NCBI GenBank assembly: GCA_029261435.1
Contig: JAJDBI010000163.1
Location: 1-13,056 of the forward strand
Source: Nitrospinaceae bacterium
Lineage (GTDB): Bacteria > Nitrospinota > Nitrospinia > Nitrospinales > VA-1
Reading direction: 5' to 3'
Length of the DNA: 13,056 nucleotides
Shown here in pieces: positions 1 to 7,420 of this stretch. Position 1 is the first letter of the stretch; each line of letters begins with the position of its first letter. The notes beneath the pieces are model-generated. The model did no database searches, was not told the origin of the DNA, and saw only the letters and a program-made list of their open reading frames with translations. A program made the translations under genes and the position numbers.

Positions 1-1496
1 GAAGTCCGTTCACCTGATTTTTCCGTGATGCTGGTGTTGATGCTCATCATGATCTGACCGTTGGGATTGATTTGAGGCACAACGTCTAAAATAATACCGA
101 TAGTTACAGTTTGTACTTCGTATACGGTTGTAGCATTGGCATTGACATTACCTGCGGTGACTTGCGGCGTAAAGAAAATATCATCGGTGCCCACCTTGAT
201 CACTGCTCTCTGGTTGTTCAATGTGGCGATTTTGGGGCTGGAAAGTACACTGACCTGCCCCTGCTGTGATAAGGCATCCACAACAATATTAAAACTACTG
301 TTAGCCAGGCCGTAGGTGAATCCGGTTGCACCTGCTACGCTGGTATCTCCGAGAAGGGTGTTTGCTGAGTGTGAAATTGTGAATGGGCTCACTTGAGACC
401 AATCGACCCCGAGCTTGTAGTCATCGTTCAAGGTGACTTCGATAATTTTAGCTTGAATGAATACCTGTCTCTGGATAGAGCCTTCAATATTTTCTATGAA
501 CTCGGCGACTTGAAGTAACACTTCTGGATAGTCTTTGACCAGAATCATTCCGGCTTGCTTATTCACAGTTAAAAAAGCTCTTTCTTCATCTTTTTGAACA
601 GCAGAGGTCGAGCTTTCATCAGTGTCGCCGGAAGTTGATTCCACTGTTGAAGAGGAACCTGCCCCTCCTCCTCCCAGAAGACTTGAAACCAGACCTCCTG
701 AATCACTTCCAGAAGCATCCTCTGTGTCAGAGAGGCCGGAATCTTCATTCGAATCATCTGAATCAGAAGAACTAGCCTGGCTTGAGACCGAAGGGGTGAC
801 AATAGTTTTTAGTCCTGCTTCCAACTCTGACCAAATGTCGGTTTCCTCGGAGGCCTCAACGCCACTGGTGGATCGACCAATGGTACCGTTATCAGAATTA
901 GTAGTAGTAGCATCTCCTGCGGTTGTGCCAGAAGTGCCTGAGCTGGATTCTAATACGCTCTTTCCTTCCCTTTTGGAAATAATGTAATTTAGAAAAAAGG
1001 TGCGGGTCTGCATTTGTTCGCGCCGTACCCGAATGAGTTTCTCGTCGATCGTGTATTCCAAGTGTAATGGAGGTAGTAAGCTTTCCAGTGCTTCTTCCAA
1101 GGTGACGTTTTTCAGGTCTACGGTGGCCTGTTTATTTACATTCGGGTCAATGACAATATTCTGGTCAATTTCCTGAGACAAGGCGAACAAAACATTTTTG
1201 ATATCAACGCCTCGGGCCGACATTGTGAAGCGCACTCCTTTTGGCTCGGGCTTTTTCAACTCCAGTGCAGGTTGAATTTCGGTCAAGGACTCTGGCAGTT
1301 TGCTGGGCGGCGTTTTTGCTACAGGAATTATTACCTCGCGGGTTGGAGGTTTTTGCGCCTGCGCTTTTTCTGATTCACTGGGAGGGCTTTTCCCTAAACG
1401 TGCCAAATCCAAAGCCGAGCACGATACCAAGCCCAGGCTCAAAATCAGAACTCCCCAGTTACGAAAAGTCGACTTAATGGTGGAATTATAGGACAT
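1..1496 (-). CDS. Secretin lipoprotein of the MshL/PilQ type (C-terminus cut by window edge)
   Basis: This gene forms the outer-membrane ring through which a type IV pilus or pseudopilus passes. The open frame runs from ATG at 1496 to the window edge, giving 498 residues without a stop. Residues 1-26 are a lipoprotein signal with lipobox LVSC (Cys26). Residues about 88-150 look like the STN/N0 domain (FTMSARGVDIKNVLFALSQ). A secretin N-domain spans about 165-345 and is interrupted at 184-305 by a Ser/Asp/Thr/Gly-rich insertion. The secretin core starts near 345 (VFIQAKIIEVTL) and contains VSVLSSPKIATLNNQRA (416-431) and a VGTDDIFFTP stretch. The lipid anchor and VLLQVAEFIENIEGS resemble MshL more than PilQ. 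No in-frame start exists upstream before a stop, and I see no Shine-Dalgarno. It follows the PilP-like gene after 238 bp, so it may have its own promoter. The family call is firm; the MshL versus PilQ subtype is less so. Confidence 0.9.
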   Translation of the reverse strand, partial: MSYNSTIKSTFRNWGVLILSLGLVSCSALDLARLGKSPPSESEKAQAQKPPTREVIIPVAKTPPSKLPESLTEIQPALELKKPEPKGVRFTMSARGVDIKNVLFALSQEIDQNIVIDPNVNKQATVDLKNVTLEEALESLLPPLHLEYTIDEKLIRVRREQMQTRTFFLNYIISKREGKSVLESSSGTSGTTAGDATTTNSDNGTIGRSTSGVEASEETDIWSELEAGLKTIVTPSVSSQASSSDSDDSNEDSGLSDTEDASGSDSGGLVSSLLGGGGAGSSSTVESTSGDTDESSTSAVQKDEERAFLTVNKQAGMILVKDYPEVLLQVAEFIENIEGSIQRQVFIQAKIIEVTLNDDYKLGVDWSQVSPFTISHSANTLLGDTSVAGATGFTYGLANSSFNIVVDALSQQGQVSVLSSPKIATLNNQRAVIKVGTDDIFFTPQVTAGNVNANATTVYEVQTVTIGIILDVVPQINPNGQIMMSINTSITEKSGERT

Positions 1497-1524
1497 TATA
1501 TATTTAGTTAAATTTAAACAAACT

Positions 1525-1541
1525 TACATTGAATTAATGTA
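1525..1541. promoter_or_regulatory. 17-bp perfect dyad upstream of the secretin gene
   Basis: TACATT at 1525-1530 and AATGTA at 1536-1541 are a perfect 6-bp inverted repeat around a 5-bp centre (GAATT), 29 bp before the secretin start codon. It sits in the 238-bp gap 1497-1734, which otherwise shows only AT-rich DNA, a G-rich patch on the plus strand (about 1573-1598) and a poor promoter match (TTATCC, 17 bp, TAAAAT on the minus strand). A regulator site or a small mRNA hairpin is possible. In AT-rich DNA a dyad of this size can arise by chance. Confidence 0.25.
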
Positions 1542-1734
1542 CAACGAAAAATGCCATAAGTCTAATAAAATCTGTGGGTTTGTGGGGGTTGACGGGGCAT
1601 GTTGCCAAATTTATTTCGAAAAGGGTATCGGGCTTTATTTTAAGCTCTGAAGTACGGTTGGATAATTTCTGGCGGAGGAGAGATAAATTTTTATTAAACT
1701 GAACTAATACCTAATAGAAGCATTATTCCCAGAA

Positions 1735-2103
1735 TTACTGTTTATTGTGCTTTCTGATCCTGAACCCAGCTTTTTCGAGAATCAGGATTTCCTCTTTTCC
1801 ACCTGCATCGAGGATGACCTGATTTTTAGAAATACTGGTCACTCTTTTACCAAAAGCGAAGTCACCTGTTATGAAATTTTTTCCGCTGATGGTGGCGATA
1901 TCTTTATCTTTGAAATTGTATATTGCCTGTAGTTTTAAGTTTTGCGGTTGTTCTTTGGGGGCATTTTCCTGGGAATAAATGCCCGGTGGAAGTTCAAAAG
2001 GGTTCACACGTGGTTGGCTGCCATCCGCAGCAGAAGCACTTTCCAATGCGATGAAAGTAAATAGGACAAAGGTCAGGGAATTAATTGGATCAGGGAGATT
2101 CAA
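1735..2103 (-). CDS. PilP/MshK-like pilus assembly protein
   Basis: This is a 122-residue exported protein that would join the PilN/PilO inner-membrane pair to the secretin. Residues about 9-25 form a hydrophobic segment ending in ASASA|AD, a probable signal peptide, although it lacks the usual basic residues at the N-terminus. A short linker follows with the NPFELPP motif (34-40), like the (D/N)PF motif common in PilP, GspC and GspB-type proteins. A small beta domain (about 56-114) ends in VILDAGGKEEILILEKAGF. The start is TTG at 2103: GGAGAG lies 8 bases upstream and in-frame stops lie just before. An ATGATG nearer the PilO gene is out of frame and closes quickly. It lies 57 bp after the PilO-like gene and before the secretin, exactly the pilO-pilP-pilQ or mshJ-K-L order. 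The sequence is divergent, so the assignment leans partly on position. Confidence 0.7.
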   Translation of the reverse strand: MNLPDPINSLTFVLFTFIALESASAADGSQPRVNPFELPPGIYSQENAPKEQPQNLKLQAIYNFKDKDIATISGKNFITGDFAFGKRVTSISKNQVILDAGGKEEILILEKAGFRIRKHNKQ

Positions 2104-2160
2104 AGCTGAGGCTCTCCGAAAATTGTTTCATCATCCAAATTAACGATTCAGAAAGTTCAA

Positions 2161-2754
2161 TCATAATACTACAACTTTAATATGCAGGCGAGACTCCAGT
2201 TTTGGAAGGATTTTTTCATTGCGAAGAGTTTCAAGGCTTTGAATTGTAATGACAGCAGGAAAGTTTTTAAATGAAGTTACAAATTTTTTCAGTGAATCGT
2301 AATCACTTTCAACTTCCATGACCAGAGAAACTTCTTTCAAATTCAGACCTGCGTGAGAAACACTTCTTTCATTGGTTTTGATGGATTTTAAAAATACTCC
2401 ATAAAAGTCGGCCTCGTTCTGAAGCTCATTGAGGATTTCAAGGTCTTGTCCGGTTAAGCGGGCTTTGATTTTTTCGATGGACAATTGCAACTCGATGATT
2501 TCATCTTTAAGGTTTTTTATTTCAGTTTTTGTTTTCTGGGTGCGTGCTGGGGTGATCAATGCTTGTTGGAAGGCACCAGTGGTGATTTGGATTTCTTTTG
2601 ACTGTTTTTTGAGTTTTTCAATTTTTTTTATTTGCACGCTGTATTCAAACTCGTAATAACCATAGCCTATGGCAGTGATCAGGGTCCCGACTATAATTGC
2701 AATTTCCCGAATGCTAAGGTTTTTAAGGTCAGATTTTGCTGGTTTTGTAGCCAT
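2161..2754 (-). CDS. PilO-like inner-membrane alignment protein
   Basis: This 197-residue protein is a bitopic inner-membrane component of the pilus alignment subcomplex, where PilO pairs with PilN. It has a short basic cytoplasmic N-terminus (1-16), one membrane segment (about 17-35, IREIAIIVGTLITAIGYGYY), a long heptad-like charged coiled coil (about 38-112) and a C-terminal alpha-beta domain (about 117-197) consistent with the ferredoxin-like fold of PilO. The size and topology match PilO/MshJ. Start ATG at 2754 is the only reasonable choice; no clear Shine-Dalgarno precedes it. The gene begins 23 bp after the PilM-PilN stop, so it is in the same transcript. Sequence conservation in this family is low, so the call rests on topology and gene order. 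Confidence 0.8.
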   Translation of the reverse strand: MATKPAKSDLKNLSIREIAIIVGTLITAIGYGYYEFEYSVQIKKIEKLKKQSKEIQITTGAFQQALITPARTQKTKTEIKNLKDEIIELQLSIEKIKARLTGQDLEILNELQNEADFYGVFLKSIKTNERSVSHAGLNLKEVSLVMEVESDYDSLKKFVTSFKNFPAVITIQSLETLRNEKILPKLESRLHIKVVVL

Positions 2755-2777
2755 AAGTTGAAGCTCAGTTGTCGGTT

Positions 2778-4553
2778 TTATGCAGAGTTGTCGGACTTCG
2801 GGAAAATATAAAGCTCAAATTGAATTCCCGGGCTATTATACTGTTCTTCTCCGAGAGGACTTGATTTGATAAGTTTGACAGAGCTGAAAAGGGGAGAGTT
2901 TTTTAAATCCTGAAGCAACCCTTTCAGGGATTGTTGAACCTTCAGTCCTCCCCCGAAAATTTCCCCTGATACTTTTATCCGTTCTTTGCCGGAGATGTCG
3001 GCATCTCCAGTTTGGGTTAAGTCTACGTCCCTACTTTCTTCTTCATTACCTATTGCAATATAAGAGATTTGTGAAAGCGAGGTATTATCTGCAATATTAT
3101 GGGAGATTTCAGAAAAAACCAGGTCGAAATTGAATGGAAAGGGTGAACTTCCTGGGAGTTGATTTTTTTCCTTATATAGTGCTTTTTTAGTTTCCTTGAT
3201 GTCTGACAACTCTCCCATAATTTTTTGCAGTTCCGGTGCTTGAAGTTGTAGTTTTTCCAAGGTGCTTTTCTGGTTTTTCAGAAAAGCAGTTTTTTCGGAA
3301 ACCTCAGATCGAAGGCTAGAGCTATAACCATATAAAGTGATGAATAAAACAAATACAGCAGCCAGTGGAGCCAGCTTGATCAAGGTTTTTTTAAGGGATG
3401 GGCGGTATTTTTCCGGTAAGACATTGATTTTGTCGCATTGTCCTAAGGCCAGTCCCGCCGCTACAGTCAGGCTGGGCCCATACAGCTTCATATTTTCCTT
3501 GGAGATCAAGTCATCCTGGGTTGCGGTTTGCATAAATACGTTACAACGGTCAATTTCCAAATCCAGATTTTCTTTTAAAAATTGATACAGTCCACGTAGC
3601 CCAACTCCTCCTCCGGAAAGAATCAGGCGGTCTACTGAGTCTTTGCGGTACTGATTTTTAAAATATTCTATGGACCGGTCCATCTCAGTGGCTTGTTTAA
3701 TCAGGATGGGTTCCATCCGTTCCCGAATCAGTGTTAATAGCACTCCTTCTTCTGTTTTTTCTTCACTATCTTCGGCAGGGTATCCAAATGTTTTTTTGAT
3801 TTGTTCTGCACGTATCGCATCAATGATGACGGTTTTCCCATCTTCTAATTCATATTCCCCAACCAGACACCCTGTCAGGTTGTTACTGCCGTTAGGGATT
3901 TCTCTGGAAAACAAGATACGTCCATCGCAGACAAAATAAATACGAGTACGCTCTGCTCCCATATCTGCGTAGCTCGTAACGACTCCGGGTTCTTGAGGGT
4001 TGATTGCATGGTCATAGTCCCACAATGCAAGCGGGACGACCGTGACCCCATTGGGTTTGAGTCCGGCGGCCTTGACGATGGAGATTATAAAGTCGATCAC
4101 ATCTCCCCGTACGATGACGCTCAACAGGTCGAGAAGTGTTGCACCATCTTTATCCGTTTCACCCATGATGTAATTGTCGACCACGGCTTTATCCAGATCG
4201 AACAACACTTCTTCCTTGGCGTTCCATTTGGCGGCGTCGATCAGCTCTTCTGGTGGCATTTTAGGAAGCAGTGCATTGCGGATGATGACATTATGCCCGG
4301 TGATCGAAAGGTACACCGACGAGCCTTTGATTTTGGCATCGGAGAACATACTCTTGATCATGCTCCCCAGTGCGCTGGTGCGATCTTTTTGCTGAAGAAT
4401 TGCAGAGGGAATTTCTCGAATAGCGAATTTGGTGACTTGAAAACCCTGATCGTTGCGTATCAGCTCCACAACCTTAATGTCGTGAAAACCAATATCCAAA
4501 CCAATACTTTTTTCTGATTTGGATTTGCTTAGGGACGGGATTTTAAACTTCAT
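2778..4553 (-). CDS. Fused PilM-PilN pilus assembly protein (MshI-like)
   Basis: This 591-residue protein joins two parts that are usually separate genes. Residues 1 to about 370 are an actin-like PilM ATPase: phosphate-1 loop IGLDIGFHDIKVVEL (17-31), phosphate-2 region YADMGAERTRIYF (195-207) and adenosine loop LILSGGGVGLRGL (310-322). Residues about 373-591 are PilN: the short motif KINVLP (375-380), a basic stretch, one membrane helix (about 393-409), a coiled coil (about 413-465) and a periplasmic alpha-beta domain ending in GIQFELYIFPK. In separate systems the PilN N-terminal INLLP-type peptide binds a groove on PilM; here the equivalent motif sits exactly at the junction, so binding would be intramolecular or between copies of the fused protein. 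The frame is open throughout. Start ATG at 4553 has no strong Shine-Dalgarno. It heads the alignment-complex genes. Confidence 0.92.
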   Translation of the reverse strand: MKFKIPSLSKSKSEKSIGLDIGFHDIKVVELIRNDQGFQVTKFAIREIPSAILQQKDRTSALGSMIKSMFSDAKIKGSSVYLSITGHNVIIRNALLPKMPPEELIDAAKWNAKEEVLFDLDKAVVDNYIMGETDKDGATLLDLLSVIVRGDVIDFIISIVKAAGLKPNGVTVVPLALWDYDHAINPQEPGVVTSYADMGAERTRIYFVCDGRILFSREIPNGSNNLTGCLVGEYELEDGKTVIIDAIRAEQIKKTFGYPAEDSEEKTEEGVLLTLIRERMEPILIKQATEMDRSIEYFKNQYRKDSVDRLILSGGGVGLRGLYQFLKENLDLEIDRCNVFMQTATQDDLISKENMKLYGPSLTVAAGLALGQCDKINVLPEKYRPSLKKTLIKLAPLAAVFVLFITLYGYSSSLRSEVSEKTAFLKNQKSTLEKLQLQAPELQKIMGELSDIKETKKALYKEKNQLPGSSPFPFNFDLVFSEISHNIADNTSLSQISYIAIGNEEESRDVDLTQTGDADISGKERIKVSGEIFGGGLKVQQSLKGLLQDLKNSPLFSSVKLIKSSPLGEEQYNSPGIQFELYIFPKSDNSA

Positions 4554-4574
4554 GGTTTTTTTTGTTTAATTACA

Positions 4575-4635
4575 GAGATAACCGGGAAATTATCTCATAA
4601 ACCGATATCATCTTCCAAGAGGTTTTATTTGGAAG
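4575..4635. repeat. Two perfect 7-bp stem-loops in the pilX-pilMN gap
   Basis: GAGATAA (4575-4581) pairs with TTATCTC (4590-4596) across an 8-base loop. CTTCCAA (4612-4618) pairs with TTGGAAG (4629-4635) across a 10-base loop. Neither is followed by a U-run on the minus strand, so they do not look like terminators. The first overlaps the -10 box of the candidate promoter and the start of its transcript; one arm of the second contains the -35 box. They could be operators, or RNA hairpins that protect the downstream message after processing. Confidence 0.4.
4589..4618 (-). promoter_or_regulatory. Candidate internal promoter before the PilM-PilN gene
   Basis: On the minus strand, TTGGAA (4618-4613) and GATAAT (4594-4589) are separated by 18 bp. 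They match the sigma-70 consensus at 4 of 6 and 5 of 6 positions, and would start RNA near 4582, about 29 bases before the ATG. The 147-bp gap after the PilX-like gene makes a separate promoter reasonable. It could let the alignment complex and secretin be made independently of the prepilins. The match is imperfect and chance is possible. Confidence 0.4.
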
Positions 4636-4700
4636 CTATTGAATTTTCAGGGGAAATTCAGATTTCTGGGTTGGGTGGGATTTGAAAATGCCTTAATAAA

Positions 4701-5936
4701 TCATTCAGACCAGTTGGGTCCGATATCGCCGGAGGTGCACTGGGAATAACCTGTTGTGTTGCTTCCGGCGTCTTCGTTGTCGGTATAGATGACCGTTGCA
4801 TTGTTTTTGAGTTCCACGCTATAGCCAAAAAGGGCACCTTGTACTTCTGCATTATTCTTGAGGGATATTTTTCCGTCAGAGGCCAGAGATCCGACAAGCA
4901 GAGAAGAGTTTTTAATGGAAGCATCATCTTCTGCCCATACCGAGGCATTGGCTGCTTCGCCCTGTGTGTTATTTATTCGGGAAGAGTTTTTCATGTCAAA
5001 CTTGTCACCGACATTTAGAGTGAGGGTTCCCTTGACCTTGATCTCGCCATTATTTTTTATTGTGGCATCGTCATAAACTGTGATGGTTGTGTCTTTGGTC
5101 GCATCTAGAGGGTCTACCGCATCATCATTCACTCTTAACGTGGAGTTGTTTATAATTTCAAAGTCTTTCTTCACCACAATATTATTGTGATCACCCACAT
5201 GGGTTTTAACCACCTCACCGTTCTTCATTTTGAAGTCGCAAAAACGGGTGAAAGACGGGTCGAGCCAATTACCTGCAAGTAAATGATCCCCTGTATCAAA
5301 GTGTGGGCAAGAGACACTCGGACAACTGTCACACTCTACTGGAGCATCTGAAAACGGCCCAACAATACCAGGAGGATCTTCAGGGCATTCGCCAGTAATG
5401 GGCGGATCAGGAAGCGGGGGATCTATAAGTGAGTTGTTCTTGGTGGTGGTTCCAAGACAGGATGTGATGGCATTTTCGCCCAGAACACAGATCCTTGAGA
5501 TGAAACGGGAAAGAGACCGTTGCCCCCCCCGGAATGTCCCCGTAGCCGTTACAAAAATATTGTCTTCATCATTGCTGGCGTGCACAGGGAAGCTTATTGC
5601 GAAGTTACCGTCGCCACCAAAATCCTTGTTGAAGTTCTCTGTTGCGGTGATCGTGGTCCAGTCTCCTGCATTCTGCAGAGAGGTAGGGCATCCCCAAGTG
5701 GCATCTACTTCCAGCAGGCATTTCTGGGTGAAGCGCAGCCCCGCTTCGGCAATCATCAGGGAATTGGTAGAAGTATAAGTCAGGATCGATCCAGATTGTT
5801 TCTGCCGCGTCTCAGCGATAAAATTGAAGGCAATAGACCCGAGAATGATAATTGCCATGATGATAGTGACCAGCGCGGCAACACCCTTTTCATTGTTGAG
5901 GGGCGAAGTAATTCTTATGTGGAATAAGTTTTTCAT
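4701..5936 (-). CDS. PilX-like minor prepilin with solenoid-like C-terminal domain
   Basis: This 411-residue protein starts with a prepilin leader (1-18) ending NNEKG, then a hydrophobic helix (about 19-40, VAALVTIIMAIIILGSIAFN). Position +5 of the mature protein is not Glu, as in PilX and GspK families, which suggests a pilus-tip subunit. A PilX-type region follows (about 40-160), then a Pro/Cys-rich linker (170-212) containing ECDSCPSVSC, then about 248-385 with repeating patterns such as DDATIKNNGEI, DDASIKNSS, LKNNAEVQGAL and LKNNATVIY. Such regular Asn/Asp turns with short beta runs suggest a beta-solenoid like those in MshQ-type or polymer-forming surface proteins. There are about ten cysteines. 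Its ATG overlaps the previous gene's stop (ATGA). The prepilin call is strong; the solenoid fold is inferred from repeat spacing only. Confidence 0.8.
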   Translation of the reverse strand: MKNLFHIRITSPLNNEKGVAALVTIIMAIIILGSIAFNFIAETRQKQSGSILTYTSTNSLMIAEAGLRFTQKCLLEVDATWGCPTSLQNAGDWTTITATENFNKDFGGDGNFAISFPVHASNDEDNIFVTATGTFRGGQRSLSRFISRICVLGENAITSCLGTTTKNNSLIDPPLPDPPITGECPEDPPGIVGPFSDAPVECDSCPSVSCPHFDTGDHLLAGNWLDPSFTRFCDFKMKNGEVVKTHVGDHNNIVVKKDFEIINNSTLRVNDDAVDPLDATKDTTITVYDDATIKNNGEIKVKGTLTLNVGDKFDMKNSSRINNTQGEAANASVWAEDDASIKNSSLLVGSLASDGKISLKNNAEVQGALFGYSVELKNNATVIYTDNEDAGSNTTGYSQCTSGDIGPNWSE

Positions 5937-6481
5937 ATCGTGGTAGACCTTGGCCTCACTCCAGATTGCAGGGTAAAGTTCTCACTATTAGGTCCTTGCA
6001 AGGTAATGGTGAAAACATAAAAATCACTGTCAACAGCTGGCGATTCAACTATTGTGAAACTGTTTACCTGAGTTGCAAGAGTTGTGGTGACTGATCCGCT
6101 GGTTCGTGTCAGAGCTTTGGTCGTGCTATTCCAGGAATAATTAATGGCTGTTGCATTCGTGTCTACCGTATAGCCATTGAATTTGTCGAAAGTGATCGAA
6201 GTCGATGTTGCGCTGGAGCTGTAGGTGATGTCGTTATTGTTTTCTGATGCGACTCGAACTTCTCGCAGGATATATTCCATCGCCAGCTTGGCATCGTCCA
6301 CCAACCCTTTTTGGCTGGTTGTCTGCTGTGCAGACTGAGAGATGCTGGTGATGAACTGGGTGGAAAAGATACCTATGATGCCTAGAAGAATGATGGCAAG
6401 AATTATCTCTATCAGTGTGAATCCATGGGGATTCCTGAGATAGCTATTCCACTCATTAAATTTGCTTTGATTCTTCATCAT
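5933..6481 (-). CDS. PilW/GspJ/MshO-like minor prepilin
   Basis: This 182-residue protein has a 20-residue leader ending NPHG, then the mature start FTLIEIILAIILLGIIGIF, with Glu25 at the +5 position required for assembly. This is a classic class III signal for the prepilin peptidase. After the N-terminal helix, about 60-80 (LVDDAKLAMEYILREVRVAS) matches the pattern DxxxAMxYIxRE(I/V)R common in PilW and GspJ proteins. The rest is a beta-rich pilin head with Ser/Thr-rich turns. The start is one of two adjacent ATGs (6481 or 6478); the upstream gene's TGA overlaps them, and the gene's own TGA overlaps the PilX-like start, so translation is coupled on both sides. It is probably one of the minor pilins that prime assembly. 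Confidence 0.85.
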   Translation of the reverse strand: MMKNQSKFNEWNSYLRNPHGFTLIEIILAIILLGIIGIFSTQFITSISQSAQQTTSQKGLVDDAKLAMEYILREVRVASENNNDITYSSSATSTSITFDKFNGYTVDTNATAINYSWNSTTKALTRTSGSVTTTLATQVNSFTIVESPAVDSDFYVFTITLQGPNSENFTLQSGVRPRSTTI

Positions 6482-6912
6482 GATGGGTCGTCCAATGCTA
6501 TTAAAGTATTGAAGACCAAGCCGGCCATTGCGCCATCCGTGCGGCCCACTGTGAGTGTAACTTTTCTTCCGAATGTTGACGTTGTGGAAGAGTCAGGATC
6601 TGTTGCATCCACCTGTTCTGATATGCAAGCGATTGTGTAGTCCCCGTCTGTAGTTGTGTTGGCAGTGACTTCCGGGCAGGCGGTGGTGATTGTATCGCGA
6701 AACTGGCTGGCCAGTTCTTCAGCTTTTTTCTGAGCTATAAACGAAGCCTGAATGGTGAACTCTGGCCTCTTGGCGTCCTCCAACCCTGAGAATTGAGTCA
6801 TGATAGCTGGAACAGTAATGCCTATGATAACTATAGCGACAATGATTTCTATGATCGTGAATCCGGCATCCCCTTTAAAAGCAGCTGCCAGTCTGAGCTT
6901 CCATGGTTTCAT
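6478..6912 (-). CDS. PilV/GspI/MshD-like minor prepilin
   Basis: This 144-residue prepilin has a basic leader of 17 residues ending GDAG, then the mature start FTIIEIIVAIVIIGITVPAI with Glu22 at +5. The region after the helix (ASFIAQKKAEELASQFRD, about 57-74) resembles the A..AxxxAEELxxxF segment of GspI/PilV/MshD. Two cysteines (79 and 96, flanking about 16 residues) could form the disulfide seen in many pilin heads. The start overlaps the stop of the FimT-like gene by one base (TAATG), and its stop overlaps the PilW-like start. Position second in the prepilin set fits GspI after GspH and MshD after MshC. Subfamily naming is less certain than prepilin status. Confidence 0.82.
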   Translation of the reverse strand: MKPWKLRLAAAFKGDAGFTIIEIIVAIVIIGITVPAIMTQFSGLEDAKRPEFTIQASFIAQKKAEELASQFRDTITTACPEVTANTTTDGDYTIACISEQVDATDPDSSTTSTFGRKVTLTVGRTDGAMAGLVFNTLIALDDPS

Positions 6913-7400
6913 TAAGACACCGTAACCCTTCCCGTAAACTGCTCCACGGTTATAGCTGTAAGTTCTCCAGAAGGTAACGTGAGTGGGGGGTCTCCAGGAT
7001 TCCAGGGGGCCAGAGTGCCTCCAGACCTGATATAAAAAGTTTCTGTCGCGTTCAATTTTTCGCCAAAACTATTGAAAGTAATGGTAGTGGTCAGGGGGTA
7101 GACGATCACTACATTATTAGGTAGTTCACGTGTCTCGAGAGGGTATACACCATTCGGGTCAGCTGGAACATCATAGCTCACTGCATTTCGCTGAAAAGTG
7201 ATGCTGACGCTTTGATCTCGCGTCATGGCCAGTTCCTGAGCATACTGGATGTCTGCCTGAATGGTGTTGGCTGCCATAGAGTCATCTATTGCTGTAGAAT
7301 CAAACATGGGAACAGCGACTGCAGCCAAGACACCCATCACCAGAATAACGCTGATAATTTCGATCAGGGTGAATCCATTTTTGTTATGCAAAAATTTCAT
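6912..7400 (-). CDS. FimT/GspH/MshC-like minor prepilin
   Basis: This 162-residue prepilin begins MKFLHNKNG (leader, cut after Gly9), then FTLIEIISVILVMGVLAAVA with Glu14 at +5, followed by PMFDSTAIDD and a region AANTIQADIQYAQELAMTRDQSV typical of GspH/FimT (conserved AQxxAMTR). I place the start at ATG 7400, not at the in-frame TTG 72 bp further upstream: the TTG is the first half of a perfect -35 promoter box, so it would not be in the message, and the ATG gives a normal short leader with GAGAG 9-10 bases upstream. It is the first gene of the pilus cluster and is transcribed from the promoter at 7444-7472. Confidence 0.88.
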   Translation of the reverse strand: MKFLHNKNGFTLIEIISVILVMGVLAAVAVPMFDSTAIDDSMAANTIQADIQYAQELAMTRDQSVSITFQRNAVSYDVPADPNGVYPLETRELPNNVVIVYPLTTTITFNSFGEKLNATETFYIRSGGTLAPWNPGDPPLTLPSGELTAITVEQFTGRVTVS

Positions 7401-7420
7401 GCCCAAACTCTCTAAGGTAT

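Noticed and set aside
622..987. Plus-strand open frame of 121 codons, Ser/Glu/Pro-rich
   Set aside because: It is the antisense of the low-complexity Ser/Asp-rich insertion of the secretin; the minus frame runs unbroken through it and carries clear secretin motifs on both sides.
1571..1600. G-quadruplex in the gap before the secretin gene
   Set aside because: Only three G-runs of three or more are present in the patch; a standard four-run motif is not met.
3993..4517. Plus-strand open frame of 174 codons opposite PilM
   Set aside because: The minus-strand frame has strong PilM motifs over the same bases; the plus-strand product shows no domain, signal or sensible context.
4658..4948. Minus-strand open frame of 96 codons at the 3-prime end of the PilX-like gene
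   Set aside because: It overlaps the solenoid-like coding region in another frame and has no ribosome site or recognisable protein features.
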